A stretch of 12,808 nt of DNA from an uncultured Pelagibacteraceae bacterium (GTDB taxonomy: Bacteria > Pseudomonadota > Alphaproteobacteria > Pelagibacterales > Pelagibacteraceae), in assembly GCA_902531455.1 (NCBI GenBank), contig CACAEM010000015.1, positions 1 through 12,808 on the forward strand. Direction: 5' to 3'. A program made the translations under genes and the position numbers. The notes below the pieces were generated by a model. The model was not told the DNA's origin, did no database searches, and saw only the letters and a list, made by a program, of their open reading frames with translations. Shown in pieces: positions 1 through 7,106 of this stretch. Every line of letters starts with the position of its first letter. The first letter of the stretch is position 1.

Positions 1-509
1 AGTGCATTCATTTGGCCAGCCATTTTTTGCATTGCTATAACTTTACCAGCTCCCATTTGACCTGCTATACCTGATAAAGCTGCCATTTCTTCAGGTGAAA
101 AATCTTTACCAAAATCAATTCCTGTCATATCAAGCGCATTAGGATCGGGTATTGCACCTAGTGCCATATCAGTGACACCCTCAACAAGAGACATTGCCTG
201 GACTGCAGAAGTTATGTCACCCTTTTCTATGCTTTCAGCTGCAAATTTCATAGCCGTCTCCGCTTGTTGTATTGATACGTCTAATACTTTACCTATTTCC
301 GATTTTGCAGTACCGAGTGCATCAGTTGCACCAGCAATATTTTTCACTACTTTATCCGCATCTGATGCTAATTGGTCAGCTGCGGCTTTTGCTGAACTAC
401 CTGCCGCTTCAGAAATATTTGACATTGAAGAAATATCATTTGCATAAGCAATTGTTTTTAAAAATAAAAAAAATAATAAAAGAAATTTAAAAAAAAATTG
501 ACATCTCAT
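1..509 (-). CDS. Secreted alanine-rich protein of unknown function, partial (C-terminus beyond the left edge)
   Basis: An open frame reads leftwards from an ATG at 509-507 without a stop to the window edge (169 codons plus 2 bases). The first 23 residues are a clear signal peptide: a basic start (MRCQFFFK), a Leu/Phe-rich core and an AYA cleavage site before NDISSM. The mature part is rich in Ala, Ser, Asp and Met and looks helical, with repeated short Ala-rich stretches (residues 34-50 and 80-120) that could form an amphipathic or coiled-coil region. No catalytic motif or named domain is recognised. Its ATG overlaps the TAA of the preceding secreted-protein gene by one base (TAATG), so the two are probably translationally coupled and act together outside the cytoplasm. 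The opposite-strand frames here are low-complexity shadows. Confidence 0.75.
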   Translation of the reverse strand, partial: MRCQFFFKFLLLFFLFLKTIAYANDISSMSNISEAAGSSAKAAADQLASDADKVVKNIAGATDALGTAKSEIGKVLDVSIQQAETAMKFAAESIEKGDITSAVQAMSLVEGVTDMALGAIPDPNALDMTGIDFGKDFSPEEMAALSGIAGQMGAGKVIAMQKMAGQMNA

Positions 510-1201
510 TATTTTGTTTCCTCAATTTTTTTTTGAGCTTGTATAGTTGCTGCTCTCTGTGCATTTACTTTTGCTGTGGCTATTTGTTTTTTTAAATTTG
601 CAAGAACTGCCGCTCTCTCTGAAATTTCAGGATCAATTTTAGCTTTTTTTTTCTTTTTCTTTTTATTTTTTTTATGAGCTGCCTTTAGCATTTTTCCAGT
701 AGCCCAAAATTTTAACACTGCTTCAGAGGACTTTGCTTTTGGAGAAATATTCAAACTCATTCTCATTGCCTCTCTTCCTTTTTTTATACCTTCTAAAGTT
801 TCAACTTTTGCTTTTTTATCATTTAACATTTCATTAAATAAAGCCTCAAAATAAGCCATATCTCTAATCATAAGATGTTGATATTTGTTCAAAGAACTCT
901 TTCCTTTTACAAATCTTTTGTACACCATTCTACCAGCCTCTTTTTGTCTTAATTTACTTGTAGTCATTGACTCGTGAAACATTTTTTCTGGGTATTTGAT
1001 TTCCTCGTAAATAAAAGCCTCTGGTCTTTCGCTTTCAGGCCATTCTTTTAAAGTTTCAAATTTTTTGCAATAGAGACAATCTTTTTCATCTTTATCTTTT
1101 TTTTCATCTGCCTGTAATGATGTTAAATTAATAAAAAAAATTAATAATAATAAATTTATGAACTTGAAGATTAATTTCGTACCAAGTATTGTATATCTCA
1201 T
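509..1201 (-). CDS. Secreted lysine-rich protein with a CxxC motif, function unknown
   Basis: A 230-residue protein. The start is supported by a strong Shine-Dalgarno sequence: on the minus strand CAGGAG lies 7 bases before the ATG, unusually good for this window. Residues 1-31 are a signal peptide (hydrophobic core about 11-27, cleavage near SLQA/DEKK). The mature protein begins with a Lys/Asp/Glu-rich stretch, then a CLYC pair (C42, C45) that could bind metal or heme or form a disulfide. Residues 110-160 look helical, and residues 177-188 are almost all lysine, encoded by long A/T homopolymers prone to frameshift errors. The C-terminal 40 residues form a charged Ala-rich helix. I recognise no family. 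It is the first gene of a two-gene unit with the secreted protein that overlaps it by one base. A periplasmic or envelope location follows from the signal peptide; the function is open. Confidence 0.8.
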   Translation of the reverse strand: MRYTILGTKLIFKFINLLLLIFFINLTSLQADEKKDKDEKDCLYCKKFETLKEWPESERPEAFIYEEIKYPEKMFHESMTTSKLRQKEAGRMVYKRFVKGKSSLNKYQHLMIRDMAYFEALFNEMLNDKKAKVETLEGIKKGREAMRMSLNISPKAKSSEAVLKFWATGKMLKAAHKKNKKKKKKKAKIDPEISERAAVLANLKKQIATAKVNAQRAATIQAQKKIEETK

Positions 1202-1325
1202 TTATATACTCCTGTGACAAGTTGTAACATAAAGACATATTAATTAAAGTAATTGGAATCATTATTTTTCAAGAAAAAAAATTGATATTAAAGTGTAAGT
1301 TGTAATGAAAAATTAATTTATTTTT

Positions 1326-1835
1326 TTAGACTTTTTTCAAAAAACTTAAAGCAGCTCCAACTGTAGTTAAAAATCCAGCTAACGGCAAGATTGCAACTGC
1401 GTATTTTTTTGGCATATAATTCTCTTTGAACTCAATACCTTGCATACTAATTTCAAAATACCACATCTCCCAATACTTACCTCGCATACCCTCTACAAGT
1501 TCAATTCCATAAATAATTAAGACTACACCAATTATCATAATCATAATTTTCCAGAACTGGCGTATGTATAAAGAAACTCTTTCTGGTAATTTTTCGTAAA
1601 TTAAATTTAAAGCTACGTGTTCGTTATCTCTAGCTGTCAGAGAAAGAGCTATAAACATTAACCAAATATTACTTAATACTGTTAGCAAATCACCCCAGAC
1701 TGGAGGGTTATTAAAAACATATCTCATTGTAACATTGTAAAGAGTGAAACCAACCATAGCAGCCAACAAAAGTGAGCACATAGCTTCTAACATACGATGG
1801 ATAAAACGGTCAATATTGTTTAAAAATTTTAACAT
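1326..1835 (-). CDS. dctQ: TRAP transporter small membrane subunit (DctQ family)
   Basis: A 169-residue integral membrane protein, the usual DctQ length, with four hydrophobic segments at about 18-38, 50-67, 93-113 and 145-165. The family's signature loop is present after the first segment: RYVFNN then PPVWGDLL (38-51), followed by an ARDNEHVALNLI stretch (68-79). DctQ clamps the large DctM subunit in the inner membrane and is needed for Na+-driven uptake with the periplasmic DctP. The ATG lies 4 bases after the dctM stop, so it is the last gene of the operon and probably translationally coupled to dctM. The gene order P-M-Q is less usual than P-Q-M. No clear terminator follows; the next 120 bases hold only the leader of the downstream secreted-protein gene. 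Confidence 0.93.
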   Translation of the reverse strand: MLKFLNNIDRFIHRMLEAMCSLLLAAMVGFTLYNVTMRYVFNNPPVWGDLLTVLSNIWLMFIALSLTARDNEHVALNLIYEKLPERVSLYIRQFWKIMIMIIGVVLIIYGIELVEGMRGKYWEMWYFEISMQGIEFKENYMPKKYAVAILPLAGFLTTVGAALSFLKKV

Positions 1836-1839
1836 TTTA

Positions 1840-3123
1840 TTAATTGCTCAATAAGTTTGGAAGAAACATTGTTAATTCTGGTACAACAAGAATAAAAAAT
1901 AAAAGTAAAAACAATCCAATCAGATAAGGAATTAATGCGATAGCAACCTTTTCAAGACGGACTTGTGCTATTGTTGCAGACGTAAAATAAGCAACACCAA
2001 CTGGTGGAGTTACTGATCCTATTAAGAAACCAACTATTACAACCATAGCTGCTTGCACCTCTGGAAAACCAGCTTGAGACATAACATTCACAAGCACTGG
2101 GCCAACTATAATAATATTAACTGCTGAGTCCATTACCGTACCAAGAAGAAAGATGAATAATATCAAAGCTAAAATAAATAATATAGGTGAGTCTGCTAAT
2201 CCTAAAAGCCAGGTTTCGAGATCACCAATTGCACCAAGAGAAGTAAGCAACCAGCTGAAAGGTCCCGAAGCGGCTATAATAATAAAAACCATTGCTGAAT
2301 TACGGAATGCCCGACGAAAAGCGCCAGTACAATCTTTCCATTTGATAGTTCGATAAACAAATACACCTGTAAATAGAGCAACCAATGCAGTGATGGCTCC
2401 AGCCTCAACAACTGATGCTACACCTCCCATTACTGAACCCACTAAAACTAAAGGAATTAAAAGGGCGAATGAAGATCGATATAATTCTTTACCAGCTCTA
2501 CTTACCGAGAATGGTTGATCACTACGCTCGAAGTTATATTTAACTGCGAAGTAATGATTGATTACCATTATCACAACTCCAATCAAGATACCTGGAACAA
2601 TCCCTGCAGCAAATAAAGATGCAATCGAAATCTCAGTTGCGTTAGCAAGGACAATCATCATGATACTAGGTGGAATGATCCCTCCTATAGTGGAACTTAC
2701 TCCTGTAACTGCAGCTGAAAAGGCAGCAGGATATCCTGCCTTCTTCATTGCTGGTAAAACTAATGCTCCTACTGTAGCGGTATCTGCTACGACAGAACCA
2801 TTCATACCAGCAAAAAACATACTCACAAGTACATTTACTTGAGCCAACCCTCCTCGTATACGTCCAATTAATGCCCTACTCAAAGCAACTAAACGGTCTG
2901 TAATAGTGGCACTTGTCATTAATTCACCCGTCAACATAAAAAATGCAATTGCAGTCAATGGAACTGAGTCAATAGCGGTAAACATTTGACTAGGAATTAA
3001 AACAAGAGGAACAGCATCAGTTAATAGAATATAAACAAATGGTATTAGTATTAATATAAAGCCAATAGGAGCTCCTAATAAAATTAAAAAAAGGAGTACT
3101 ACGAGTAAAATAATACTTTCCAT
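1840..3123 (-). CDS. dctM: TRAP transporter large permease subunit (DctM family)
   Basis: A 427-residue protein of about a dozen hydrophobic segments, the normal DctM size. Family motifs are clear: FFAGMNGSVVADTATVGAL (103-121) with the small-residue GS pair, the PAMKKAGYP stretch (124-132), the re-entrant loop IGGIIPPS (146-153), and a second symmetric motif GSVTPPVGVAYF near the C-terminus. DctM carries the Na+-coupled elevator transport domain for carboxylates, sugar acids and some sulfonates; the substrate is set mainly by DctP and cannot be read here. Its ATG follows the dctP stop by 92 bases that contain a strong hairpin, and I see no Shine-Dalgarno sequence. It ends 4 bases before dctQ. 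A sampled 60-base stretch (2401-2460) is 40% GC, far above the 13-23% seen in the neighbouring catabolic genes. Confidence 0.95.
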   Translation of the reverse strand: MESIILLVVLLFLILLGAPIGFILILIPFVYILLTDAVPLVLIPSQMFTAIDSVPLTAIAFFMLTGELMTSATITDRLVALSRALIGRIRGGLAQVNVLVSMFFAGMNGSVVADTATVGALVLPAMKKAGYPAAFSAAVTGVSSTIGGIIPPSIMMIVLANATEISIASLFAAGIVPGILIGVVIMVINHYFAVKYNFERSDQPFSVSRAGKELYRSSFALLIPLVLVGSVMGGVASVVEAGAITALVALFTGVFVYRTIKWKDCTGAFRRAFRNSAMVFIIIAASGPFSWLLTSLGAIGDLETWLLGLADSPILFILALILFIFLLGTVMDSAVNIIIVGPVLVNVMSQAGFPEVQAAMVVIVGFLIGSVTPPVGVAYFTSATIAQVRLEKVAIALIPYLIGLFLLLFFILVVPELTMFLPNLLSN

Positions 3124-3149
3124 AAATATTTATAAGTTATGATGTGTTT

Positions 3150-3200
3150 TAGGTAAAGATCATCTAGCTCTAATAATTTAGCTAAATGATCTTTACACTA
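3150..3200 (-). promoter_or_regulatory. Intercistronic stem-loop between dctP and dctM
   Basis: Arms at 3153-3169 and 3180-3196 are inverted repeats of 17 bases with one mismatch and a 10-base loop. In the minus-strand transcript the mismatch becomes a G-U pair, so the stem is continuous. Three more pairs (TAG with CTA) extend it past a one-base bulge. On the minus strand it is preceded by an A-run but not followed by a U-run, so it is not a full intrinsic terminator for the operon. Such hairpins after binding-protein genes are known to protect the upstream mRNA and raise binding protein over permease; that role is inferred here. Read in the antisense direction it is followed by a T-run and could stop antisense transcription. 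Confidence 0.75.
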
Positions 3201-3215
3201 TTTTTTTTGAACGAT

Positions 3216-4256
3216 TTACAAAGCTCCAGCTGCCTCTAACTGAGCTACAAATCCATCCATGCCTTGTTCCATAAGAACTCTTTTGGCTACTTCTGGTTCA
3301 AAAGTACCTTTAGCGTCTAACCAGGCACCAATAGCACCTGCTCTCCACTTAGTCATTTCCGCCTCTGTTGGTACATACCATTCTTTAGCAGAAGCTTTAA
3401 TTGCATCTTCACCATTCTTAATCCAGGCGTTGTCCAACTCGTTTACTTTTTCTCCATAAGCATCAGCTGCCTTGTGTAACCATTTTCTCTGTTGATCAGA
3501 CAATGTATTATATTGTTTTGCATCCATCGCCAGAATGTTTCCTGACCACATTCCTCCAATCTCTGTGAAATACTTAGCAACTTCATGAAGTTTTGCTACA
3601 TGCTGCCAAGGCGATGCTACATACTGGCCTTCAACTACACCCGACTGTAGACCTTGATATAATTGGCTCCAGTCATAAGGGGTTGGTGTTGCACCCCAAT
3701 TTTTAACTAGCATGAACTCAACTGGACTTTTTGTAGTACGCCATTTCAGTCCCTTCATATCATCAGGTTCATGAACTGGTTTAGTTGCATTTCCAAGTTG
3801 TCTAAACCCACCACTTGAATATACAGAAAGGCAAATATGACCGGCATTTTCAAGTGCAAGTTTACACTGTCTTTCGGCTAACCATTCATCAGATATTCTT
3901 TTTGCATCTTCCAGTGATTTGAAAATGAAAGGCAAATCAAAAATTGCTAACTCTGGTCCAAAGTTACCGTAGTTTGCAGTAGAACTAGTCCATAGAGCTA
4001 TAAGTCCTTGGTTGGCTTGTTCACCACATTTTTGCTCTGCACATAGGCTTCTTTGATAATGCGGCTCGATTTTCATTTTACCACCAGATGCTTTTTCCAT
4101 AGCTGGTATAAGCGCTTGGTCTATAGCATCTCCAATTGGCATCCCTAATCTACCAGTTGTCCCAAGCTTAAGAGTTATCTCTGCATAAGCAGCTTGGGCA
4201 AAGAAAGCGACCGCAATCAATGTAAGTAGTGACTTACAAATTTTTTTAATAAACAT
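3216..4256 (-). CDS. dctP: TRAP transporter periplasmic substrate-binding protein (DctP family)
   Basis: A 346-residue protein with a signal peptide (basic MFIKKICK, hydrophobic core, AYA cleavage at 25, mature start EITLKL). The DctP fold is shown by ELAIFDLPFIF (102-112), GGFRQLGN (149-156), MKGLKWRTT (167-175) containing the conserved arginine R173 that normally salt-bridges the substrate carboxylate, and GLQSGVVEGQ (202-211). It binds an anionic substrate in the periplasm and delivers it to DctQM. The start is supported by AAAGGAA placed 5 bases before the ATG. Four cysteines (C72, C77, C131, C142) are unusual in a periplasmic binding protein and may form two disulfides. It is the first gene of the operon, divergent from the aldehyde dehydrogenase operon. 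The ligand is unknown: carboxylates, 2-oxo acids and the sulfonate DHPS (HpsK) are all possible for the family. Confidence 0.95.
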   Translation of the reverse strand: MFIKKICKSLLTLIAVAFFAQAAYAEITLKLGTTGRLGMPIGDAIDQALIPAMEKASGGKMKIEPHYQRSLCAEQKCGEQANQGLIALWTSSTANYGNFGPELAIFDLPFIFKSLEDAKRISDEWLAERQCKLALENAGHICLSVYSSGGFRQLGNATKPVHEPDDMKGLKWRTTKSPVEFMLVKNWGATPTPYDWSQLYQGLQSGVVEGQYVASPWQHVAKLHEVAKYFTEIGGMWSGNILAMDAKQYNTLSDQQRKWLHKAADAYGEKVNELDNAWIKNGEDAIKASAKEWYVPTEAEMTKWRAGAIGAWLDAKGTFEPEVAKRVLMEQGMDGFVAQLEAAGAL

Positions 4257-4463
4257 AAAATTTCCTTTTAATTAATTGAATTATTAATATTTAAATTCAA
4301 ATTTAGCAGGAAGTAAAACAAAAAAGAAAATTTTATTATCAAAATGGGTTTGCAATCAAAAGTTGTACTAATAATTGTTAGTTAATCTATTTATTTTAGT
4401 CTAAAGGTGCCTTAGATTTAAAATTTAGAAATTTAATAAAACATAATTTATAGAAAGAAATTT
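4257..4463. promoter_or_regulatory. Divergent control region between dctP and the aldehyde dehydrogenase operon
   Basis: This 207-base AT-rich stretch separates two divergently transcribed operons and must hold both promoters. Visible elements: the dctP Shine-Dalgarno near 4262-4268; a 7-base inverted repeat TTGAATT/AATTCAA (4276-4300) in the dctP leader; an AAAATGGGTTTG box (4341-4352); and an inverted repeat TCTAA-N7-TTAGA in TCTAAAGGTGCCTTAGA on the aldehyde dehydrogenase side. A possible dctP promoter on the minus strand is TTGATT, 17 bases, ATAAAA, which would place the TGGG box between -35 and -10, but AT-richness makes any such match weak. No small gene is seen here. Confidence 0.5.
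4341..4352 (+). promoter_or_regulatory. Candidate regulator-binding box AAAATGGGTTTG
   Basis: This 12-mer is identical to bases 8863-8874, just upstream of the winged-helix regulator gene, and shares the AAATGGGKT core with two further boxes there. It sits about 85 bases from the dctP start and 111 bases from the aldehyde dehydrogenase start, a sensible operator position. Its role as an operator is inferred from recurrence only. Confidence 0.4.
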
Positions 4464-5951
4464 ATGAGCTCAGAAAACAAATATAAAACAATATCAAGTA
4501 AACTTAAATTTGAGGGAAGAGCATTCATTAATGGTAAATATGTAAATGCTATTGATGGTAAAAAGTTTGAAACAATCAATCCAGCGACCGGTAAAAAGTT
4601 ATGTGCTGTTGCAAGATGTAATCATAAAGATGTTGATTTGGCAGTAAAAGTTTCAAGAAAAGCTTTTAATAGTGGAGTTTGGTCTAAAAGTTCACCTGAA
4701 CATAGAAAAGATGTTTTGTTGAAATTTGCCGAATTACTTAGAAAACATGGTGATGAAAATTCAGTTTTAGAATGTATAGATACAGGTAAACTTATCGCTG
4801 ACTGTATTAATGAAGTTGCAAATGATGCGCCAATGCATTTTCAGTGGTATGGAGAATTAATTGATAAAGTATTTGGAAAAGTTGGTCCAACAGAACCATC
4901 CATAACTAGTTTAATTGTTAAAGAACCGATCGGAGTAGTTGCTGGAATTGTACCCTGGAACTTTCCTTTAATGATGGCAGTATGGAAAATGGCGCCAGCT
5001 CTTGCAGCTGGTTGCTCAGTTATAATTAAACCAGCAGAAGATACGCCTCTTACAGCAATTAGAGTTGCTCAAATTGGAAAAGAGGCTGGAATACCAGATG
5101 GAGTTTTGAATGTTCTACCTGGTTATGGTGATGTTGGCGAGGCTCTAGGTCGACACAAAGATGTTGATGCAGTTTCTTTCACAGGTTCAACGGAAGTTGG
5201 TGGTTATTTTTTAAAATACTCAAGCGAAAGTAATTTAAAACCTGTTGCATTAGAGATGGGGGGGAAAAGTCCGTTTATAGTTTTAGAAGATGCTAAAATT
5301 ACAGATGATTTAATTGATAATGCTATGAATTCTGCATTTTGGAATGGTGGACAAAACTGCTCAGCAAATATGAGACAGATAGTTCATAAAAAAGTTAAAG
5401 ATGAATTTTTAGACAAAATAATTAAAAAAGTTAAAAAGCTGAAAGTAGGAGATCCATTAAATTTAAAATCAAATATGGGATCTATGATTTCAAAAGGACA
5501 TTTGCAAACCGTTGATGGATATATCCAAAAAGGAATAGATGAAGGAGCAAAACTTTTATCTGGAGGAGTTTCAAGTAAAAAGCAAAAAGGGTTTTATGCA
5601 AAACCAACACTATTTGATGGATTAAAAGAAAATATGACCATCGCTCAAGAGGAAATTTTTGGACCGGTGCTTGGTGTTTTAACAGTTAAAAATGATGAAG
5701 AGGCTTTAAAAATTGCAAGTAATTCGAAATATGGATTACACGCTAGTGTTTTTACTCAAGATATTAACAGAGCATTTCATTTAGCTAAAAGTTTGCCTTG
5801 TGGAACGGTATCAGTAAACACTTTTTCTGAGGGAGATATTAAAACTCCATTTGGAGGTTACAAGCAATCAGGTTCTCTGAGTAGAGATCAAGGTACTGAG
5901 GCTCTAAATTCGTTTCTTCAAACAAAAACAATCTGGATAAGTCATAACTAA
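4464..5951 (+). CDS. NAD(P)-dependent aldehyde dehydrogenase, PuuC-like
   Basis: A 495-residue cytoplasmic aldehyde dehydrogenase of normal length with all catalytic elements: PWNFP with N166, K189 in IIKPAED, the nucleotide-binding FTGSTEVG (239-246), general base E264 in LEMGGKS, nucleophile C299 in GGQNCSAN, EEIFGP (396-401), and C-terminal PFGGYKQSG (462-470). The ending QTKTIWIS and the overall pattern resemble PuuC, which oxidises gamma-glutamyl-gamma-aminobutyraldehyde, but this subfamily includes broad-range enzymes. It oxidises an aldehyde to an acid with NAD+ or NADP+. It is the first gene of an operon with the epoxide hydrolase (3-base gap) and the Ldh2 dehydrogenase, and is divergent from the TRAP operon, so its substrate is probably an intermediate from the imported compound rather than a polyamine. 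A purine-rich AGAAAGAA precedes the ATG. No polyamine (puu) gene lies nearby. Confidence 0.93.
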   Translation: MSSENKYKTISSKLKFEGRAFINGKYVNAIDGKKFETINPATGKKLCAVARCNHKDVDLAVKVSRKAFNSGVWSKSSPEHRKDVLLKFAELLRKHGDENSVLECIDTGKLIADCINEVANDAPMHFQWYGELIDKVFGKVGPTEPSITSLIVKEPIGVVAGIVPWNFPLMMAVWKMAPALAAGCSVIIKPAEDTPLTAIRVAQIGKEAGIPDGVLNVLPGYGDVGEALGRHKDVDAVSFTGSTEVGGYFLKYSSESNLKPVALEMGGKSPFIVLEDAKITDDLIDNAMNSAFWNGGQNCSANMRQIVHKKVKDEFLDKIIKKVKKLKVGDPLNLKSNMGSMISKGHLQTVDGYIQKGIDEGAKLLSGGVSSKKQKGFYAKPTLFDGLKENMTIAQEEIFGPVLGVLTVKNDEEALKIASNSKYGLHASVFTQDINRAFHLAKSLPCGTVSVNTFSEGDIKTPFGGYKQSGSLSRDQGTEALNSFLQTKTIWISHN

Positions 5952-5954
5952 TTA

Positions 5955-7106
5955 ATGATCAAAAAATATAAAATAAGTGTGCCTAAAGGCACACTTAATG
6001 AAATTTATAAAAAAGTAAGAAACTTTCCTTGGAGCGCTACTCAAAATATGAATGGTTGGGAATATGGAACCAACTTAAATTATCTTAAGAGCATATCTAA
6101 ATACTGGATTACAAAGTATAATTGGAAAAAATTTGAAAATAAAATCAATTCATTTAATAATTATAAAACAAAAGTTGAAGATATAAACTTACATTTTATT
6201 TTTGAAAAAAGTAAAAATCCTAATTCTAAACCATTATTACTATTACATGGATGGCCAGGAAGCATAACTGAATTTTTAGATATCATTCCAAGACTTGCCC
6301 ACCCAGAAAAATTTGGAGGAAAAATTGAAGATGGATTTGATGTAATTGTTCCCTCTTTACCAGGATTTGGATTTTCGTCACAAATCAAAAAGGCCTTAGG
6401 CCCAAGAAAAATAGGAAAAATATTAAATAAATTTATGGTTAAAAACTTAGGATTTAAAAATTATTTAGTACAAGGTGGCGATTGGGGAGCAACTATTGCC
6501 GGATGGATTGGTCTTGATAGTTCAAAGAATTGTAAAGGAATACATATTAATTGCTTACCCCTTAGGCATCCAAAAGGAACAAAAAATATAAAAGAGAAAA
6601 AATGGGAAAAAAAATTTAATTTTGATCAAATTATGCAAGAGGGATATAGAACTCAACAAGCTACTAAACCTCAAACCTTATCTTATGCAATGATAGATAG
6701 TCCTGTAGGAACAGCAGCATGGATTCTGGAAAAATTTCATGGTTGGTCAGATTTAAAAATGGGTAAGATTGAAAAAACATTTTCAAAAGATGAACTATTA
6801 TCAAATATAATGATTTATATAATAACCAAAAGTTTTAATACTGCTTCTTGGATATATTTTGGAAGAAGAAAAGAAGGTGGAAGATCTTTTCCTAAAAATT
6901 TTAAAAAAATAAAAGTCCCTACTGCAATAGCAATTTTTCCAAAAGAAATGTTAGAATGGCCGCCAAAATCGTATGTAAGTAGAATTTTTAATGTAAAAAG
7001 ATGGAATAAATTTTCAAACGGTGGTCATTTTGCAGCCTTGGAGGAACCTAATATTTTAGTCAAAGATATAAGTTCATTTTTCAATAAAGATTTAAACAAA
7101 CTTTAA
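5955..7106 (+). CDS. Epoxide hydrolase, microsomal (EPHX1-like) alpha/beta-hydrolase type
   Basis: A 383-residue enzyme with an N-terminal EHN lid-strap domain (residues 5-110) and an alpha/beta-hydrolase core. The whole catalytic set of the microsomal epoxide hydrolase family is visible: oxyanion motif HGWPGS (98-103), nucleophile D176 in GGDWGA, lid tyrosines Y231 (QEGYRTQQATKP) and probably Y301, charge-relay acid E331 in FPKEMLEWPP, and H358 in NGGHFAALEEP. The SPVGTAAWILEKFHGWSD block (249-266) is also typical. It should hydrolyse an epoxide to a vicinal diol. No signal peptide or N-terminal membrane anchor is present, unlike the mammalian enzyme. It sits 3 bases after the aldehyde dehydrogenase and abuts Ldh2 with no gap (TAA-ATG), so the three are surely cotranscribed. 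A perfect 10-bp hairpin lies within codons 7-15. GC is extremely low (9 of 60 bases at 6121-6180). Confidence 0.93.
   Translation: MIKKYKISVPKGTLNEIYKKVRNFPWSATQNMNGWEYGTNLNYLKSISKYWITKYNWKKFENKINSFNNYKTKVEDINLHFIFEKSKNPNSKPLLLLHGWPGSITEFLDIIPRLAHPEKFGGKIEDGFDVIVPSLPGFGFSSQIKKALGPRKIGKILNKFMVKNLGFKNYLVQGGDWGATIAGWIGLDSSKNCKGIHINCLPLRHPKGTKNIKEKKWEKKFNFDQIMQEGYRTQQATKPQTLSYAMIDSPVGTAAWILEKFHGWSDLKMGKIEKTFSKDELLSNIMIYIITKSFNTASWIYFGRRKEGGRSFPKNFKKIKVPTAIAIFPKEMLEWPPKSYVSRIFNVKRWNKFSNGGHFAALEEPNILVKDISSFFNKDLNKL
5974..5997 (-). other. Perfect 10-bp hairpin inside the 5' end of the epoxide hydrolase gene, terminator-like on the minus strand
   Basis: Arms TAAGTGTGCC and GGCACACTTA pair perfectly around a TAAA loop, 19 bases into the gene. 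Half of each arm is G or C in a region that is otherwise below 20% GC. Read on the minus strand the stem is followed by TTTTATATTTTTT, the layout of an intrinsic terminator, yet no minus-strand gene lies upstream of it. On the plus strand no T-run follows, so sense transcription should pass, but the hairpin could slow ribosomes or protect mRNA ends. The encoded residues ISVPKGTL fit the conserved start of the EHN domain, so it is not a misplaced gene start. Confidence 0.6.

Noticed and set aside
172..490. Plus-strand open frames at 172-447 and 272-490
   Set aside because: They are shadows of the minus-strand secreted protein, which has a signal peptide and is coupled to its upstream neighbour.
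1219..1305. Direct repeat AAGTTGTAA at 1219-1227 and 1297-1305 in the leader of the CxxC secreted-protein gene
   Set aside because: A 9-base repeat in about 120 bases of AT-rich DNA is not far from chance, and no third copy or symmetry was found.
6392..6402. Palindrome GGCCTTAGGCC inside the epoxide hydrolase gene
   Set aside because: A one-base loop cannot form a normal hairpin, and the bases encode ordinary coding residues without any flanking terminator tract.
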